DNA of 64,000 nucleotides, taken from Promicromonospora sp042731755. GTDB taxonomy: Bacteria > Actinomycetota > Actinomycetes > Actinomycetales > Cellulomonadaceae. Below the pieces are notes generated by a model, which saw only the letters and a program-made list of their open reading frames with translations, was not told the origin of the DNA and ran no database searches. Both the position numbers and the translations under genes were made by a program. Shown in pieces: positions 42,686 through 51,461 of this stretch (positions within the stretch are counted from its first letter, which is position 1; the number at the start of each line of letters is the position of its first letter). Location: positions 186,001-250,000 of the forward strand of contig NZ_JBHWLR010000003.1 in NCBI RefSeq assembly GCF_042731755.1, written 5' to 3'.

Positions 42686-45600
42686 TCAGCGCACGGAAGA
42701 CGGGTGGTCCAGCTCGGCCAGGAACTGGTCGGCGCGCCGGACGAACAGGCCGGCCTCCTGCCGGGCCGCGACGCCCCGGGCCTGCTGCACCGCGGCCCGG
42801 ACGACGTCGTCCGGCTGCCCCTGTGCCCGCAGCAACCGGGCGCGCAGGAGCAGGAGCAGGCCCTCGGAGTAGCGCTGCCCGTGGGCGCGCAGGTAGCCGT
42901 CCGCTCGGTCCATGGCCGCTGCGGCCCGCTCGACCTCCCCGGCCGCGAGCCACATGTCACCGAGCAGCGCATGCCACGTGGAGACGCCTGAGCGCACGGG
43001 ATCGAGCAGGTTGGCGCCGATGAGGCGTTCGGCCTCCGCCGCGGCGCCGGCCGGGTCGTCGCCCGTGGCCGCCCGGCCCCAGCATCGTGCGAGCCGCTGG
43101 TAGGTGCCGAGGAAGGTGTAGGAGAAGTCGGGGTCGACGGCGATGCCCTGCCGCGCGGCGCTCAACGCCCAGGCGGAGTCCCCGGCGACCACCGCGATCC
43201 TCGTGCACATGGTGGCCCAGACCGTGACGGTGTAGCGGTCGTCCCCGGCGGACTCCAGCCGGTCGAGCAGCTCGCGCGCCCCGGCCACGTCCCCGTGCAC
43301 CGCCGTGGTCTCGGCCAGCATCCCCGTCGTCAGCAGCTCGAGGTCGTGCTGGACCGGGTTTCCCCCGCCGTCGCCGGAGCCGGTCAGCAGGAACTCCTCG
43401 GACCGGCGGAGGTAGTCGAACGCCTCCCCGATGCTGCCGACGTGATACTGGTGGATGCCCCAGGCCTGCGGCCCGTACGCGCGGACGACGGGGTCCGGCG
43501 ACGACTTGCCCAGCTCGAGCATCTGCTGCGCGAGCAGGCAGCTCCGGTCGAGGTCGAGGCCCTGGATGTGGGCCGCCCATCGGGAGTAGAGCAGCCCGGC
43601 GGCCTCCGCCTCGAGGCCCAGGCCGCGCGCCAGGTCCTCCGCACGCTCCAGCAGCTCCAGCTCCGCCCCCGCGTACATCGAACGCATGCCGACCACCGCG
43701 ATGAGCTCGGACAGCGCGGCCAGCTCCGACCCGGGCAGGCCGGCGGTCCGGGCCACCTGCGCGGCCAGCCGCAGCTGCTGCTCCGCCGCCTCCAGGGCGG
43801 ACTTCGCCGCCGCCCGGCGTCCGGAGCGCACCAGGGCGGCCGAGGTGCGCGCCGGCTCGGCCAGCGGCCCGGCCGCCCAGAGGTGATGAGCGACCCGCTC
43901 GGGCACCGACTCGCCGTCGGGGACCGTCTGCTCCAGGGCGTCCGCCACCCGGAGGTGCAGGCGGGTCGCGTGCCGGGGCGACGTCGTCTCGGAGACGGAC
44001 TCCCGGACCAGGTCGTGCACGAAGCGGACCGAGTACGGGTCGCCCGGCGCGGGCGCCAGGAGGCCGAGTGCCTCGACGGGCTCCAGGCTGGTGAGGCAGG
44101 TGTCGACGTCGACGTCGGCGACGCGCGCGAGCAGGACCAGGTCGACGTCGCGGCCGATGAGCGCCGCGATCTCGAGCAGGCTCCTGGCCTGGTCGTCGAG
44201 GTCGGCCATCCGGTCGCGCACCACGTCGCGCACGGTCGACGGCACGCCGGTGCCCCCTGCGGCAGCGCCGTCGAGACCACCGCGGGCGAGCATCCGGGCG
44301 AGCTCACGGACGTAGAACGGGTTGCCCGCGGTCCGGCGGTGGATGGCCCGTGCGGCGCGGGGGTCGGGGTCGTGCCCGATCTCGCGGCGGACGAGCTCCG
44401 TGACGTCGGCCCCACCGAGCGGTCCGAGCTGGAGCCTGCGATGGCCGGAGGACCGGCTCACCCCCGCGAGCATCCGGGCCAGCTGCGAACCGGGTGTGGG
44501 TGCGTGGTCCCGCAGGGCGCCGAGCACGACGGTGCCGGGCGGCAGGCGGGCGGCCAGGTGGCCGACGAGGTCCAGCGAGGCCACGTCCGCCCACTGGAGG
44601 TCGTCGACCACGATCATCACCGGTCGCCGCGCCGCCACGCCGGCGACCAGTCCGACAACGTTCTCGAACAGCCGGAACTGGCCGCTGCCGCCGGGCAGCA
44701 CCTGGCCGCCCAGCGCGTCGTCCTCCGGTTCCAGGAGCCGGCCGATCCCGGTCCGCAGCCAGGCCGCGCGGTCCTGGACCGCCTCGACGTCCAGCAGCGC
44801 GCTCACGACCTGCACCCAGGGCCACATCGACGGGGCGCCCTGCCCCTCCACGCACCGCCCCCACGCGACGAGCGTGCCCCGCTCGCCCGCCTCCTCCGCC
44901 GCCTCCTCCAGCAGCCGCGTCTTGCCGACACCGGGCTCGCCCTCGACGACGGCGAGCCCGCTGCCGCCGGCCGCGGCCCGCAGGGAGACGTCCCGCAGGA
45001 CGGCCCGCTCCTCGGTGCGGCCCACCAGACCGCCCGCCGGCAGGACGGCGGGACCGGCCACGACGGCCGGCACGGGAGGAGCCGCCGGACCCGGCCCCGC
45101 GTACGGGCTCGGGCTCGGGCTCGGATTGGGGCTCGGGTCCTGGCTCGGCCTCGGGCTGGGGTTCAGGTGGGGGCCCGGGTTCAGGTTCAGGCCCGGCGTC
45201 GCCTGGGGTCCCGGCGCCACGGCGACCTCCTGGCGCAGCACCTGCTCGTAGGCCCGCCCCAGCAGCGCACCCGGGTCGATGCCGAGCTCCTCGGCGAGCC
45301 GGACCCGGACGGTCTGGAACACGGACAACGCCTCCGCCTGACGGCCGGCCGCGCCGAGCGCGGTGACGAGGCCGGCCTGGACCGGCTCGTGCAGCGGGCC
45401 GATCGAGGCCGCGAGCCGCAACGGCGCGAGTACCCGGTCCGGCGTGCCGAGCGACACGGCGACCTCGGCCGCCGCCGTGCACGCGTCGAAGAACTCGCCG
45501 TTCAGCCCGGCGAAGACGGGCATGGCCTCCGGGCTGCAGGCCAGCCCGTCGCCCGCGGAGCCGTGCCAGAGGCGGAGCGCCCGCTCGTAGAGGTCCAGCG

Positions 45601-46042
45601 CCTCGCCGTGGCGGTCCCGGCCGAGGGCGCGCGCCGATCCGACCAGCTCCCGGAACGTCGCGAGGTCCAGGGTCCCCGCCCCGGCCGTGCACAGGTAGCC
45701 CGCGCCGCGCCGCACCAGGTACGAGCTGCGGCCGCGGGCCGGCAGCGCGGGCTCCATCAGGCGTCGCAACGTGCCGACGTACTTGTGGATCACGTTCACG
45801 GCGCTGTCCGGCGCGCTGTCCCCCCAGATCAGGTCGACGAGCTCCGTCTTGGTGACGGGCAGACCCTGGTGCGCCAGGAGCAGGGCGAGGAGGTAGGCCT
45901 GCTGGCGGGGGCCGGTGTCGAGCTCGACCCCGCCGCGCCACAGGCGTAACGGACCGAGGATCTGGATGCGCAGGGTGGAGCCGCCGGGTGAGTGTGCCTC
46001 CGCATCTGCGGCGGCCGGCAAGGTGGACACGCGCACGTCCAT
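42686..46042 (-). CDS. Large SARP/AfsR-type transcriptional regulator with AAA ATPase and TPR-like regions
   Basis: About 1118 residues. Domains in order: winged-helix DNA-binding (LRIQILGPLRLWRGGVELD to VRRGAGYLC), BTAD alpha-helical domain (to ~260), a Pro/Asn/Ser-rich low-complexity linker, a STAND/AAA ATPase with Walker A GEPGVGKTRL and Walker B MIVVDDLQWAD, then TPR-like helices to the end. Such proteins activate nearby secondary-metabolite or catabolic genes on ATP-dependent switching. ATG at 46042 follows GAGGG; a GTG at 46111 could add 23 residues. The linker DNA on the + strand is a G-rich hexamer repeat. The neighbouring hydrolases and amidase are plausible targets (inference). Confidence 0.9.
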   Translation of the reverse strand: MDVRVSTLPAAADAEAHSPGGSTLRIQILGPLRLWRGGVELDTGPRQQAYLLALLLAHQGLPVTKTELVDLIWGDSAPDSAVNVIHKYVGTLRRLMEPALPARGRSSYLVRRGAGYLCTAGAGTLDLATFRELVGSARALGRDRHGEALDLYERALRLWHGSAGDGLACSPEAMPVFAGLNGEFFDACTAAAEVAVSLGTPDRVLAPLRLAASIGPLHEPVQAGLVTALGAAGRQAEALSVFQTVRVRLAEELGIDPGALLGRAYEQVLRQEVAVAPGPQATPGLNLNPGPHLNPSPRPSQDPSPNPSPSPSPYAGPGPAAPPVPAVVAGPAVLPAGGLVGRTEERAVLRDVSLRAAAGGSGLAVVEGEPGVGKTRLLEEAAEEAGERGTLVAWGRCVEGQGAPSMWPWVQVVSALLDVEAVQDRAAWLRTGIGRLLEPEDDALGGQVLPGGSGQFRLFENVVGLVAGVAARRPVMIVVDDLQWADVASLDLVGHLAARLPPGTVVLGALRDHAPTPGSQLARMLAGVSRSSGHRRLQLGPLGGADVTELVRREIGHDPDPRAARAIHRRTAGNPFYVRELARMLARGGLDGAAAGGTGVPSTVRDVVRDRMADLDDQARSLLEIAALIGRDVDLVLLARVADVDVDTCLTSLEPVEALGLLAPAPGDPYSVRFVHDLVRESVSETTSPRHATRLHLRVADALEQTVPDGESVPERVAHHLWAAGPLAEPARTSAALVRSGRRAAAKSALEAAEQQLRLAAQVARTAGLPGSELAALSELIAVVGMRSMYAGAELELLERAEDLARGLGLEAEAAGLLYSRWAAHIQGLDLDRSCLLAQQMLELGKSSPDPVVRAYGPQAWGIHQYHVGSIGEAFDYLRRSEEFLLTGSGDGGGNPVQHDLELLTTGMLAETTAVHGDVAGARELLDRLESAGDDRYTVTVWATMCTRIAVVAGDSAWALSAARQGIAVDPDFSYTFLGTYQRLARCWGRAATGDDPAGAAAEAERLIGANLLDPVRSGVSTWHALLGDMWLAAGEVERAAAAMDRADGYLRAHGQRYSEGLLLLLRARLLRAQGQPDDVVRAAVQQARGVAARQEAGLFVRRADQFLAELDHPSSVR
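45105..45137 (+). repeat. GGGCTC hexamer repeat / possible G-quadruplex in the SARP linker
   Basis: Three GGGCTC units and then a G4 and a G3 run follow each other on the + strand, template for the minus-strand gene. They encode the Pro-Ser/Pro-Asn linker. Repeat expansion or G-quadruplex formation is possible. Confidence 0.5.
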
Positions 46043-46129
46043 CACACCCTCGATCGAGCTGACAGAAGTCCCGGCAGGACCGGCATCGTGCGGCTCACCG
46101 ACGTCACACACAGCGCAGGCCGTAGCCAG

Positions 46130-46156
46130 ACTCTAGTCCCTGGAGTTCACCTCCAG
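46130..46156 (-). promoter_or_regulatory. Promoter/operator of the SARP-type gene
   Basis: The minus strand reads TAGAGT (46135 to 46130) as a -10. The palindrome CTGGAG-N5-CTCCAG (46140-46156) occupies the spacer and -35 area. It may be an autoregulatory or TetR site; the divergent TetR gene is 170 bp away. Confidence 0.35.
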
Positions 46157-46311
46157 CGAGATATTCACCCCCTCCCCGGGTCACCAGAACGGCCCCGGTC
46201 TCAAACCACCTGGTGAGGGCTGCGCAGCGGGGCAAGGTGCTCGGTAGATTGGGCGGTACGACGCCCGCACAGCGGGCGCGCGCACCGCACCGACCCGAGG
46301 ACGGAGACTCA

Positions 46312-46929
46312 GTGGCCGGCCACACGCAGCTTCCGACCCGACGCGACCAGTACGCCGAGATGACCCGCCGGGAGATCGTCGCGGTGGCCCGCCGGCTGTT
46401 CGCCGAGCAGGGTTATGCCCGCACGACGGTCGGCCAGATCGCGCGCGGGGCCCGGGTCTCCCCGGCCACCGTGTACGCCCAGTGCGGCGGCAAGGAGGGG
46501 TTGCTCGGCATCCTGATCGACATGTGGACCGCCGCTCAGATCGTGCGCGACATCATCGCCGCGTGCGAGGCGGCGGACACGGGTCGGACCAAGCTCGAGG
46601 TGCTCGCCGAGGGCTACGTCGCGATCTACGAGGAGTCCGGCGACATCATCCGCATCGTGGAGCGGGCGGCCGCGAGCGTGCCCGTGGCCGAGGCGTTCCT
46701 CAGGACCGCGGACGAGCGGCACCAGGAGGCCCTGCGGCAGATCGTGCAGCGGATCCAGGACGTCGGCGACCTCGCCGACGGCGTCTCGGTGGAGGACGCC
46801 GTCCGGATCATCTTCTTCCACTTCAGGTACGACCAGTTCGCCCTGGCGAGCGACGCCTTCGGCTGGGGTGTGGACCGGGCCGTGCGGTGGATCACCGAGC
46901 GGCTCGGGGCCGCGATCCTCCGGGACTGA
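46312..46929 (+). CDS. TetR-family transcriptional regulator
   Basis: 205 residues. The N-terminal helix-turn-helix is TRREIVAVARRLFAEQGYARTTVGQIARGARVSPATVYAQCGGKEGLL; the C-terminal ligand domain is helical with no recognised specificity. GTG at 46312 is chosen because GGAG lies ~7 nt upstream and the HTH then begins near residue 18. A TAGATT -10 is at 46245-46250, leaving a ~55-nt leader. Divergent from the SARP gene, upstream of the amidase. Confidence 0.9.
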   Translation: MAGHTQLPTRRDQYAEMTRREIVAVARRLFAEQGYARTTVGQIARGARVSPATVYAQCGGKEGLLGILIDMWTAAQIVRDIIAACEAADTGRTKLEVLAEGYVAIYEESGDIIRIVERAAASVPVAEAFLRTADERHQEALRQIVQRIQDVGDLADGVSVEDAVRIIFFHFRYDQFALASDAFGWGVDRAVRWITERLGAAILRD

Positions 46930-47030
46930 CCGCTCCCTGGCCCACGGTCGTCGGCCCCGGTCGTCCAGCCTCCGCCGCCCCGTCCACTGGCCGTCCACAC
47001 CCGGTCAACGGCCCGTCCAGCGCTCCGGCC

Positions 47031-47036
47031 TAGCGT
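47031..47036 (+). promoter_or_regulatory. -10 element TAGCGT before uORF and amidase
   Basis: TAGCGT is followed by 7 nt and an ATG at 47044 that opens a 10-codon ORF ending in the amidase start codon. A transcript start at the uORF ATG is predicted. Confidence 0.45.
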
Positions 47037-47043
47037 CGGCCGC

Positions 47044-47076
47044 ATGACGATCTGGCACCGGCACGTGACCCGATGA
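47044..47076 (+). CDS. Ten-residue upstream ORF overlapping the amidase start
   Basis: ATG to TGA encodes MTIWHRHVTR. Its TGA overlaps the amidase ATG (ATGA at 47073-47076), the usual form for translational coupling. With the -10 placed 7 nt before it, the mRNA would be leaderless and ribosomes would reach the amidase only after translating this peptide. It could be a simple coupling device or an attenuating leader; there is no visible hairpin or codon run proving the latter. Confidence 0.4.
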   Translation: MTIWHRHVTR

Positions 47077-48599
47077 GCGAAGCACCACCGGCCACGGCCG
47101 GCCCCGGCGTCGTCCCGCCGCCGCCCGCGGCGGCGACCGGCCCGTACGCCGCCGAGGTCTCGGCGTCCATGCTCGACCAGGTCGCCGCCCTCCGGCGCGG
47201 CGACCTGTCCGCGCTCGAGCTGACGCGGACGTACCTGGAACGGATCGACGCGCTGGACCGGCACGACACCCTCAACGCGTTCGTCCTGTCCCGCGGGCAG
47301 GAGGCGCTGGCGGACGCCGCGCGGCTCGACCAGCTCCGCGCGTCGGGCCGGCCGCTGGGGCCGCTGCACGGCATCCCGCTGGCCGTCAAGGACAACCTGT
47401 TCACCGCGGGCACCCCGACGTCGAACGGCACCGCGGTGCTGGACGGGTTCGTGCCGCGGCACGACGCGGCCGCCGTCCGGCTGCTCCGCGCCGCCGGCGC
47501 GCTCGTCCTCGGCAAGACCAACCTGCACGAGTGCTCCTTCGGCATCACGAGCAACAACCCGCACCACGGCGCGGTCCGCAACCCCTACGACCCTTCCCGG
47601 ATCCCCGGGGGATCCAGCGGCGGGTCGGGCGCGGCCGTCGCGGCGCGTCTGTGCTCGGCGGCGATCGGGAGCGACACCGGCGGGTCGGTGCGGATCCCGG
47701 CGGCGCTGTGCGGCGTCGTGGGCCTCAAGCCCACGCTCGGCCGGGTGAGCCGGGCACGGATGTTCGGCCTGTCGTGGACCTGCGACGTGGTGGGACCGAT
47801 CGCCCGCACCGTGGCCGACGCCGCCGCGCTCCTGCGCGTGCTGACCTCCGGCCCCGATCCGCTGGACCCGGGCGCCGAGCACGAACCGGCGGGAGCGGGC
47901 ATCCCCACGGCCCTCGGCGAGGGCGCCGGGGCGCTGCGCGGCGCGCGGATCGGGATCCCGGACGGGTTTCTCGCCGCGGACAACGCGCCGGACGTCGACC
48001 GGGTCCTGGCGCGGACCCACCGCGTGCTCGAGGACGCCGGGGCGACGCTCGTGCCCGTGCCGCTCGACGGGGTCGAGGAGGCCACCGCCCAGGGCTTCGT
48101 GACCGTCGTCCCGGAGGCCGTCGTGGTCACCGAGCGGGCCCTGCGGACCGCGGGTCTCGACGGCGGCGTCCGCGCGCACCTCGACCGCTTCGGCCCGGAC
48201 GTGCGCGCCGCGCTGGGGGCGCAGGTGGGGCCGGAGCCGCACCCGGTACCCGCGTTCCGGTACGCGGAGGTCCTGGCGGGCACGCTCCCCGCGCTGCGCC
48301 GGACGTTCGCCGAGGCCTTCACCACGGTGGACGTCCTGCTCACCGCGACCACCCCGGCGACCGCCGTCCCGCTGACCCAGGACACGACGATGCGGCACAA
48401 CGGGCGGGCCGTGGACACGTTCGAGACGTTCGTCCGGTACACCTACGGCGTCTCGATGGCGGGGCTGCCGGCGATCTCGCTGCCCGCGGGCACGGACGCC
48501 GCCGGGCTGCCCGTCGGAGTGCAGCTCGTCGGCCCGCGGTGGGGCGAGGCCGCCCTGCTCCGGATCGCCCACGCCCTGGAGACCGCGCTGGGGCGCTGA
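47073..48599 (+). CDS. Amidase (amidase-signature family)
   Basis: 508 residues. The Ser-cisSer-Lys triad is in LAVKDNLFTAGTPTSNGT (Lys), GGSSGGSGAAVAARL and GSDTGGSVRIPAALCG. The general amide-hydrolysing family includes acylamide amidohydrolases and AtzF/GatA relatives; ungrouped here and not part of a gatCAB set, so a catabolic amidase is more likely. The N terminus up to ~30 is Ala/Pro-rich. No Shine-Dalgarno; the start is reached via the uORF overlap. Convergent with the next gene, 27 nt away. Confidence 0.9.
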   Translation: MSEAPPATAGPGVVPPPPAAATGPYAAEVSASMLDQVAALRRGDLSALELTRTYLERIDALDRHDTLNAFVLSRGQEALADAARLDQLRASGRPLGPLHGIPLAVKDNLFTAGTPTSNGTAVLDGFVPRHDAAAVRLLRAAGALVLGKTNLHECSFGITSNNPHHGAVRNPYDPSRIPGGSSGGSGAAVAARLCSAAIGSDTGGSVRIPAALCGVVGLKPTLGRVSRARMFGLSWTCDVVGPIARTVADAAALLRVLTSGPDPLDPGAEHEPAGAGIPTALGEGAGALRGARIGIPDGFLAADNAPDVDRVLARTHRVLEDAGATLVPVPLDGVEEATAQGFVTVVPEAVVVTERALRTAGLDGGVRAHLDRFGPDVRAALGAQVGPEPHPVPAFRYAEVLAGTLPALRRTFAEAFTTVDVLLTATTPATAVPLTQDTTMRHNGRAVDTFETFVRYTYGVSMAGLPAISLPAGTDAAGLPVGVQLVGPRWGEAALLRIAHALETALGR

Positions 48600-48626
48600 G
48601 CCACGTGGTTGACCGGACCAGCCACG

Positions 48627-50426
48627 TCACCGGCCCGGGAGCCCGTCGTGCTCCTGGGCCAGCATCAGGTGCACGGAGGCGACGGCGCCCGCTCCCTCAC
48701 CGACGGCCGCCGCCACCCGCTTGACCGAGCCCGCCCGGACGTCGCCCGCGGCGAAGACCCGCCGCAGGCTGGTCTGGAACGGCAGGACCGGGCCTGCGGC
48801 GACGTCGCCCGGCCCGGTCACCCGCGTGCCGGTGAGCAGAAAGCCGTGGGCGTCACGTTCGAGGCCGGCGAGCCACTGCGTGTCCGGCTCCGCCCCGATG
48901 AAGCAGAACACGGCGTTGCTCGGCACCTCGTGCTCGGACGCCTCGGGGGTGCGCAGGACGACGCCGCTGAGCGCGCCGCGGCCGTCCAGCCCGACGACCC
49001 GGGTGCGGGTGCGCACCTGGACCAGGGGGTGCGCCTCCAGGCGCCTGGCCAGGTAGGCCGACATGCTCTGCCGGATGCTCCCGCCCCGGACCACCAGGTC
49101 GACCTGCGACCCGCGCGAGGCCAGGAAGAGCGCGGCCTGACCCGCGGAGTTGGCGCCGCCGACCACCGTGACCGGCCGGGTGACGCAGTCGCGGGCGTCG
49201 AGCTCGGTGGCCGAGTAGCGCACGTGCCCCAGCCTCTCGAACTCCTCCAGCCGGGGCACCGAGAGCCGGCGGTACCGCGCCCCCGTCGCGATGATCGCCG
49301 CCCGGGCCCGCAGCCGCGTGCCGTCGGCCACGCTCACGACGGGACCGCGCCGGTCGGACATGTCCAGCGCCACCACGTCGCAGGGCGCGTAGAGCTGGGC
49401 GCCGAACTTGAGCGCCTGCACCAGCGCCAACCGGGTGAGGTCCTCCCCGCTGATGCCGCGGGGAAACCCCAGGTAGTTCTCGATGCGTGAGCTCGTGGCG
49501 GCCTGCCCGCCCGCGCCGCCGGAGTCGAGCAGCACCGTCACGAGCCCCTCCGACGCCCCGTAGACGGCGGCCGCGAGCCCCGCCGGACCGGCGCCGACCA
49601 CGACCAGGTCCACGTCGCGGTGGGAGTCGTCGCGCGCCAGGCCGATCGCCTCGGCGACGTCGTGCGGCGCCGCCCGGCGCAGCACCCGGTCGGAGACGAT
49701 CGCGACCGGCAGGTCCGCGGCCGTCAGGCCGTGCGCCGCCAGGACCGCCTGCCCGGGGATCGAGTCCGCCTCCAGCGCCACGTGCGGCAGCAGCAGCCGG
49801 GCCGCGAAGGTCCGCAGCGCGCGGGTCCGGTCCGAGTTGGGCGCCCCGATGATCTCGAGCACGCTCCCCGCCGCCCGCTGGATGATGCGGCGACGCACGC
49901 TGAACGCCTCCACGATCACGTCCGCGATGTCGACCTGCTCGCCGAGCATCCGCCGGAACGGCTCCCCCCGGACGCGGACCACGGTGCCGGGACTGCGCAC
50001 CCGGGCCGTGAGGAACACCGACTGCCCGGTCAGCATGCTGAGCTCGCCGGTGAAGTCCCCCGGGTGCCGGGTGTACACGACGTGCTCCGGCGCGGTGGCC
50101 GTGGCGTCGCGCACGACGTCGACGACGGCGGACTCGATCAGGAACAGGTCGTAGCGCCGGTCGCCGGTGGCGTACAGCACGTCACCCGCGGCGACGCGCT
50201 CACGCTGCCCGTAGGAGGCGAGCCGCCCGAACTGCTCCCGGCTCAGCGCCGGAGCCGGGGCCTCGGCTCCGGCGCGCACCGCCTCGGAAGGACCCGGGGG
50301 TTTCTCCGGGTTGGCCGGAAACCCCCGACAGGCATCTTCGGAAATCCCTGCGACCCCCCTTGGGCCCCGCTGTTGTTCCTCCCCCTCCCCCCCCGGACCC
50401 GCCGGCAGGTCGTCGTCGGCAGTCAT
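48627..50426 (-). CDS. cNMP-binding / thioredoxin-reductase-like flavoprotein
   Basis: Up to 599 residues. Domains: cyclic-nucleotide-binding beta-roll (EQFGRLASYGQRERVAAGDVL to FRRML, ~65-180), a degenerate thioredoxin-like segment (~190-265), then an FAD/NAD(P)H domain with VVGAGPAGLAAAVYGASEG, RIENYLGFPRGISG and VTVVGGANSAGQAALFLASRG. The redox-active CxxC of thioredoxin reductase is missing (VRYSATELDARDC). NADPH or NADH oxidoreductase with unknown acceptor. The first ~45 residues lie over a suspicious G/C-rich stretch (50285-50400), so the annotated N terminus may be wrong. Confidence 0.85.
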   Translation of the reverse strand: MTADDDLPAGPGGEGEEQQRGPRGVAGISEDACRGFPANPEKPPGPSEAVRAGAEAPAPALSREQFGRLASYGQRERVAAGDVLYATGDRRYDLFLIESAVVDVVRDATATAPEHVVYTRHPGDFTGELSMLTGQSVFLTARVRSPGTVVRVRGEPFRRMLGEQVDIADVIVEAFSVRRRIIQRAAGSVLEIIGAPNSDRTRALRTFAARLLLPHVALEADSIPGQAVLAAHGLTAADLPVAIVSDRVLRRAAPHDVAEAIGLARDDSHRDVDLVVVGAGPAGLAAAVYGASEGLVTVLLDSGGAGGQAATSSRIENYLGFPRGISGEDLTRLALVQALKFGAQLYAPCDVVALDMSDRRGPVVSVADGTRLRARAAIIATGARYRRLSVPRLEEFERLGHVRYSATELDARDCVTRPVTVVGGANSAGQAALFLASRGSQVDLVVRGGSIRQSMSAYLARRLEAHPLVQVRTRTRVVGLDGRGALSGVVLRTPEASEHEVPSNAVFCFIGAEPDTQWLAGLERDAHGFLLTGTRVTGPGDVAAGPVLPFQTSLRRVFAAGDVRAGSVKRVAAAVGEGAGAVASVHLMLAQEHDGLPGR

Positions 50427-50430
50427 GACG

Positions 50431-51261
50431 TCAGCGACCGGTCTCGCGCGCCGCCCGCTCGATGAAGGAGACCGTCGTCCCGGGGTGCGAGGCGAACACC
50501 ATGTGCGAGGCGCCCCGGACCGTCTGCACCGTGGAACCGGCGCGCTCGGCCATGAACCGCTGGGCGGCCGGCGGGATGATCTTGTCCGCGCCGCTGATCA
50601 GGGTGTAGCTCGGGATCTCGTGCCACGCCTGCACCCCGGCGGCCGGCTCGGCGAGCGCCACGTCCGTCACGGGCCGCTGGGTGATGGCATAGAGCGCGGC
50701 GTCCTTGGCGGGCAGGTCGGCCGCGAAGCGCGGGTGGAACACGGCGGGATCGATGTACAGGTCGACCTGCCCGCCCGGCAGCGGAACCGGCTTGAGCGAC
50801 TCGGCCACGGTGCTGCCGGGGAACTTCCCGGTCAGCTCCACCGCGGTCTCCCCGGTCTCCGGGATGTAGGCCGCCACGTAGACCAGTGCCTGCACGTTCT
50901 CGTTGCCGCGGGCGGCCGCGGACATGACGATGCCGCCGTACGAGTGGCCGACCAGCACGATCGGGCCCTCGATGCTGTCGAGCAGGGCGTCGAGCTGGGC
51001 GGCGTCGGAGGCGACCCCGTGCAGCGGGTTGGCCGCCGCGACGACCGGGTACCCGTCGCGGACCAGCCGGCTGCTGACCGCGTTGAAGCCGCTGCCGTCG
51101 GCGAAGGCACCGTGGACCAGGACCACGGTCGGCCTGACGGCCGGGCCGCCGTGCCGACCGCCGCCGCCGGCGTCCGCGGCTGCCGTGGCGAACATGCTCA
51201 GGCCGGCCACTGCGAGCGCCGCCGAGGCCGCGACAAGGCTCCTGAAGGTTCTGCTGATCAT
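50431..51261 (-). CDS. Secreted alpha/beta-hydrolase
   Basis: 276 residues. A signal peptide is visible: MISRTFRSLVAASAALAVAG with a likely Ala-x-Ala cleavage in ATAAADA near residue 30. Motifs: VVLVHGAFADGSGFNAVSSRL, nucleophile VLVGHSYGGIVMSAAA, LISGADKIIPP (Asp) and VRGASHMVFASHP (His). It belongs to the esterase group often annotated as salicylate-esterase/hydroxynitrile-lyase-like. ATG follows GGAGGAGCTCGATC. The substrate is unknown. Confidence 0.9.
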   Translation of the reverse strand: MISRTFRSLVAASAALAVAGLSMFATAAADAGGGGRHGGPAVRPTVVLVHGAFADGSGFNAVSSRLVRDGYPVVAAANPLHGVASDAAQLDALLDSIEGPIVLVGHSYGGIVMSAAARGNENVQALVYVAAYIPETGETAVELTGKFPGSTVAESLKPVPLPGGQVDLYIDPAVFHPRFAADLPAKDAALYAITQRPVTDVALAEPAAGVQAWHEIPSYTLISGADKIIPPAAQRFMAERAGSTVQTVRGASHMVFASHPGTTVSFIERAARETGR

Positions 51262-51461
51262 GATCGAGCTCCTCCGTGCGGTTCTGCCTTCCAGGCCCGG
51301 AACCGGGCCCCGGCACGACGCTAGGGATCTCGGATGGACGGGTGGTGTACCCGCACTGCCCGCTTCGTCGGTCCGGTGACGTGGGACTGGAGCGGGCCGC
51401 ACGCCGCGATCAACAAACCGTCCACAACCCGGGCCGGTCGAGCCCCCGGGGAGGTCGCGGG

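Noticed and set aside
43295..45949. 884-codon plus-strand frame opposite the SARP gene
   Set aside because: Low-complexity Arg/His/Gly content with no domain; the SARP, ATPase and TPR features are all on the minus strand.
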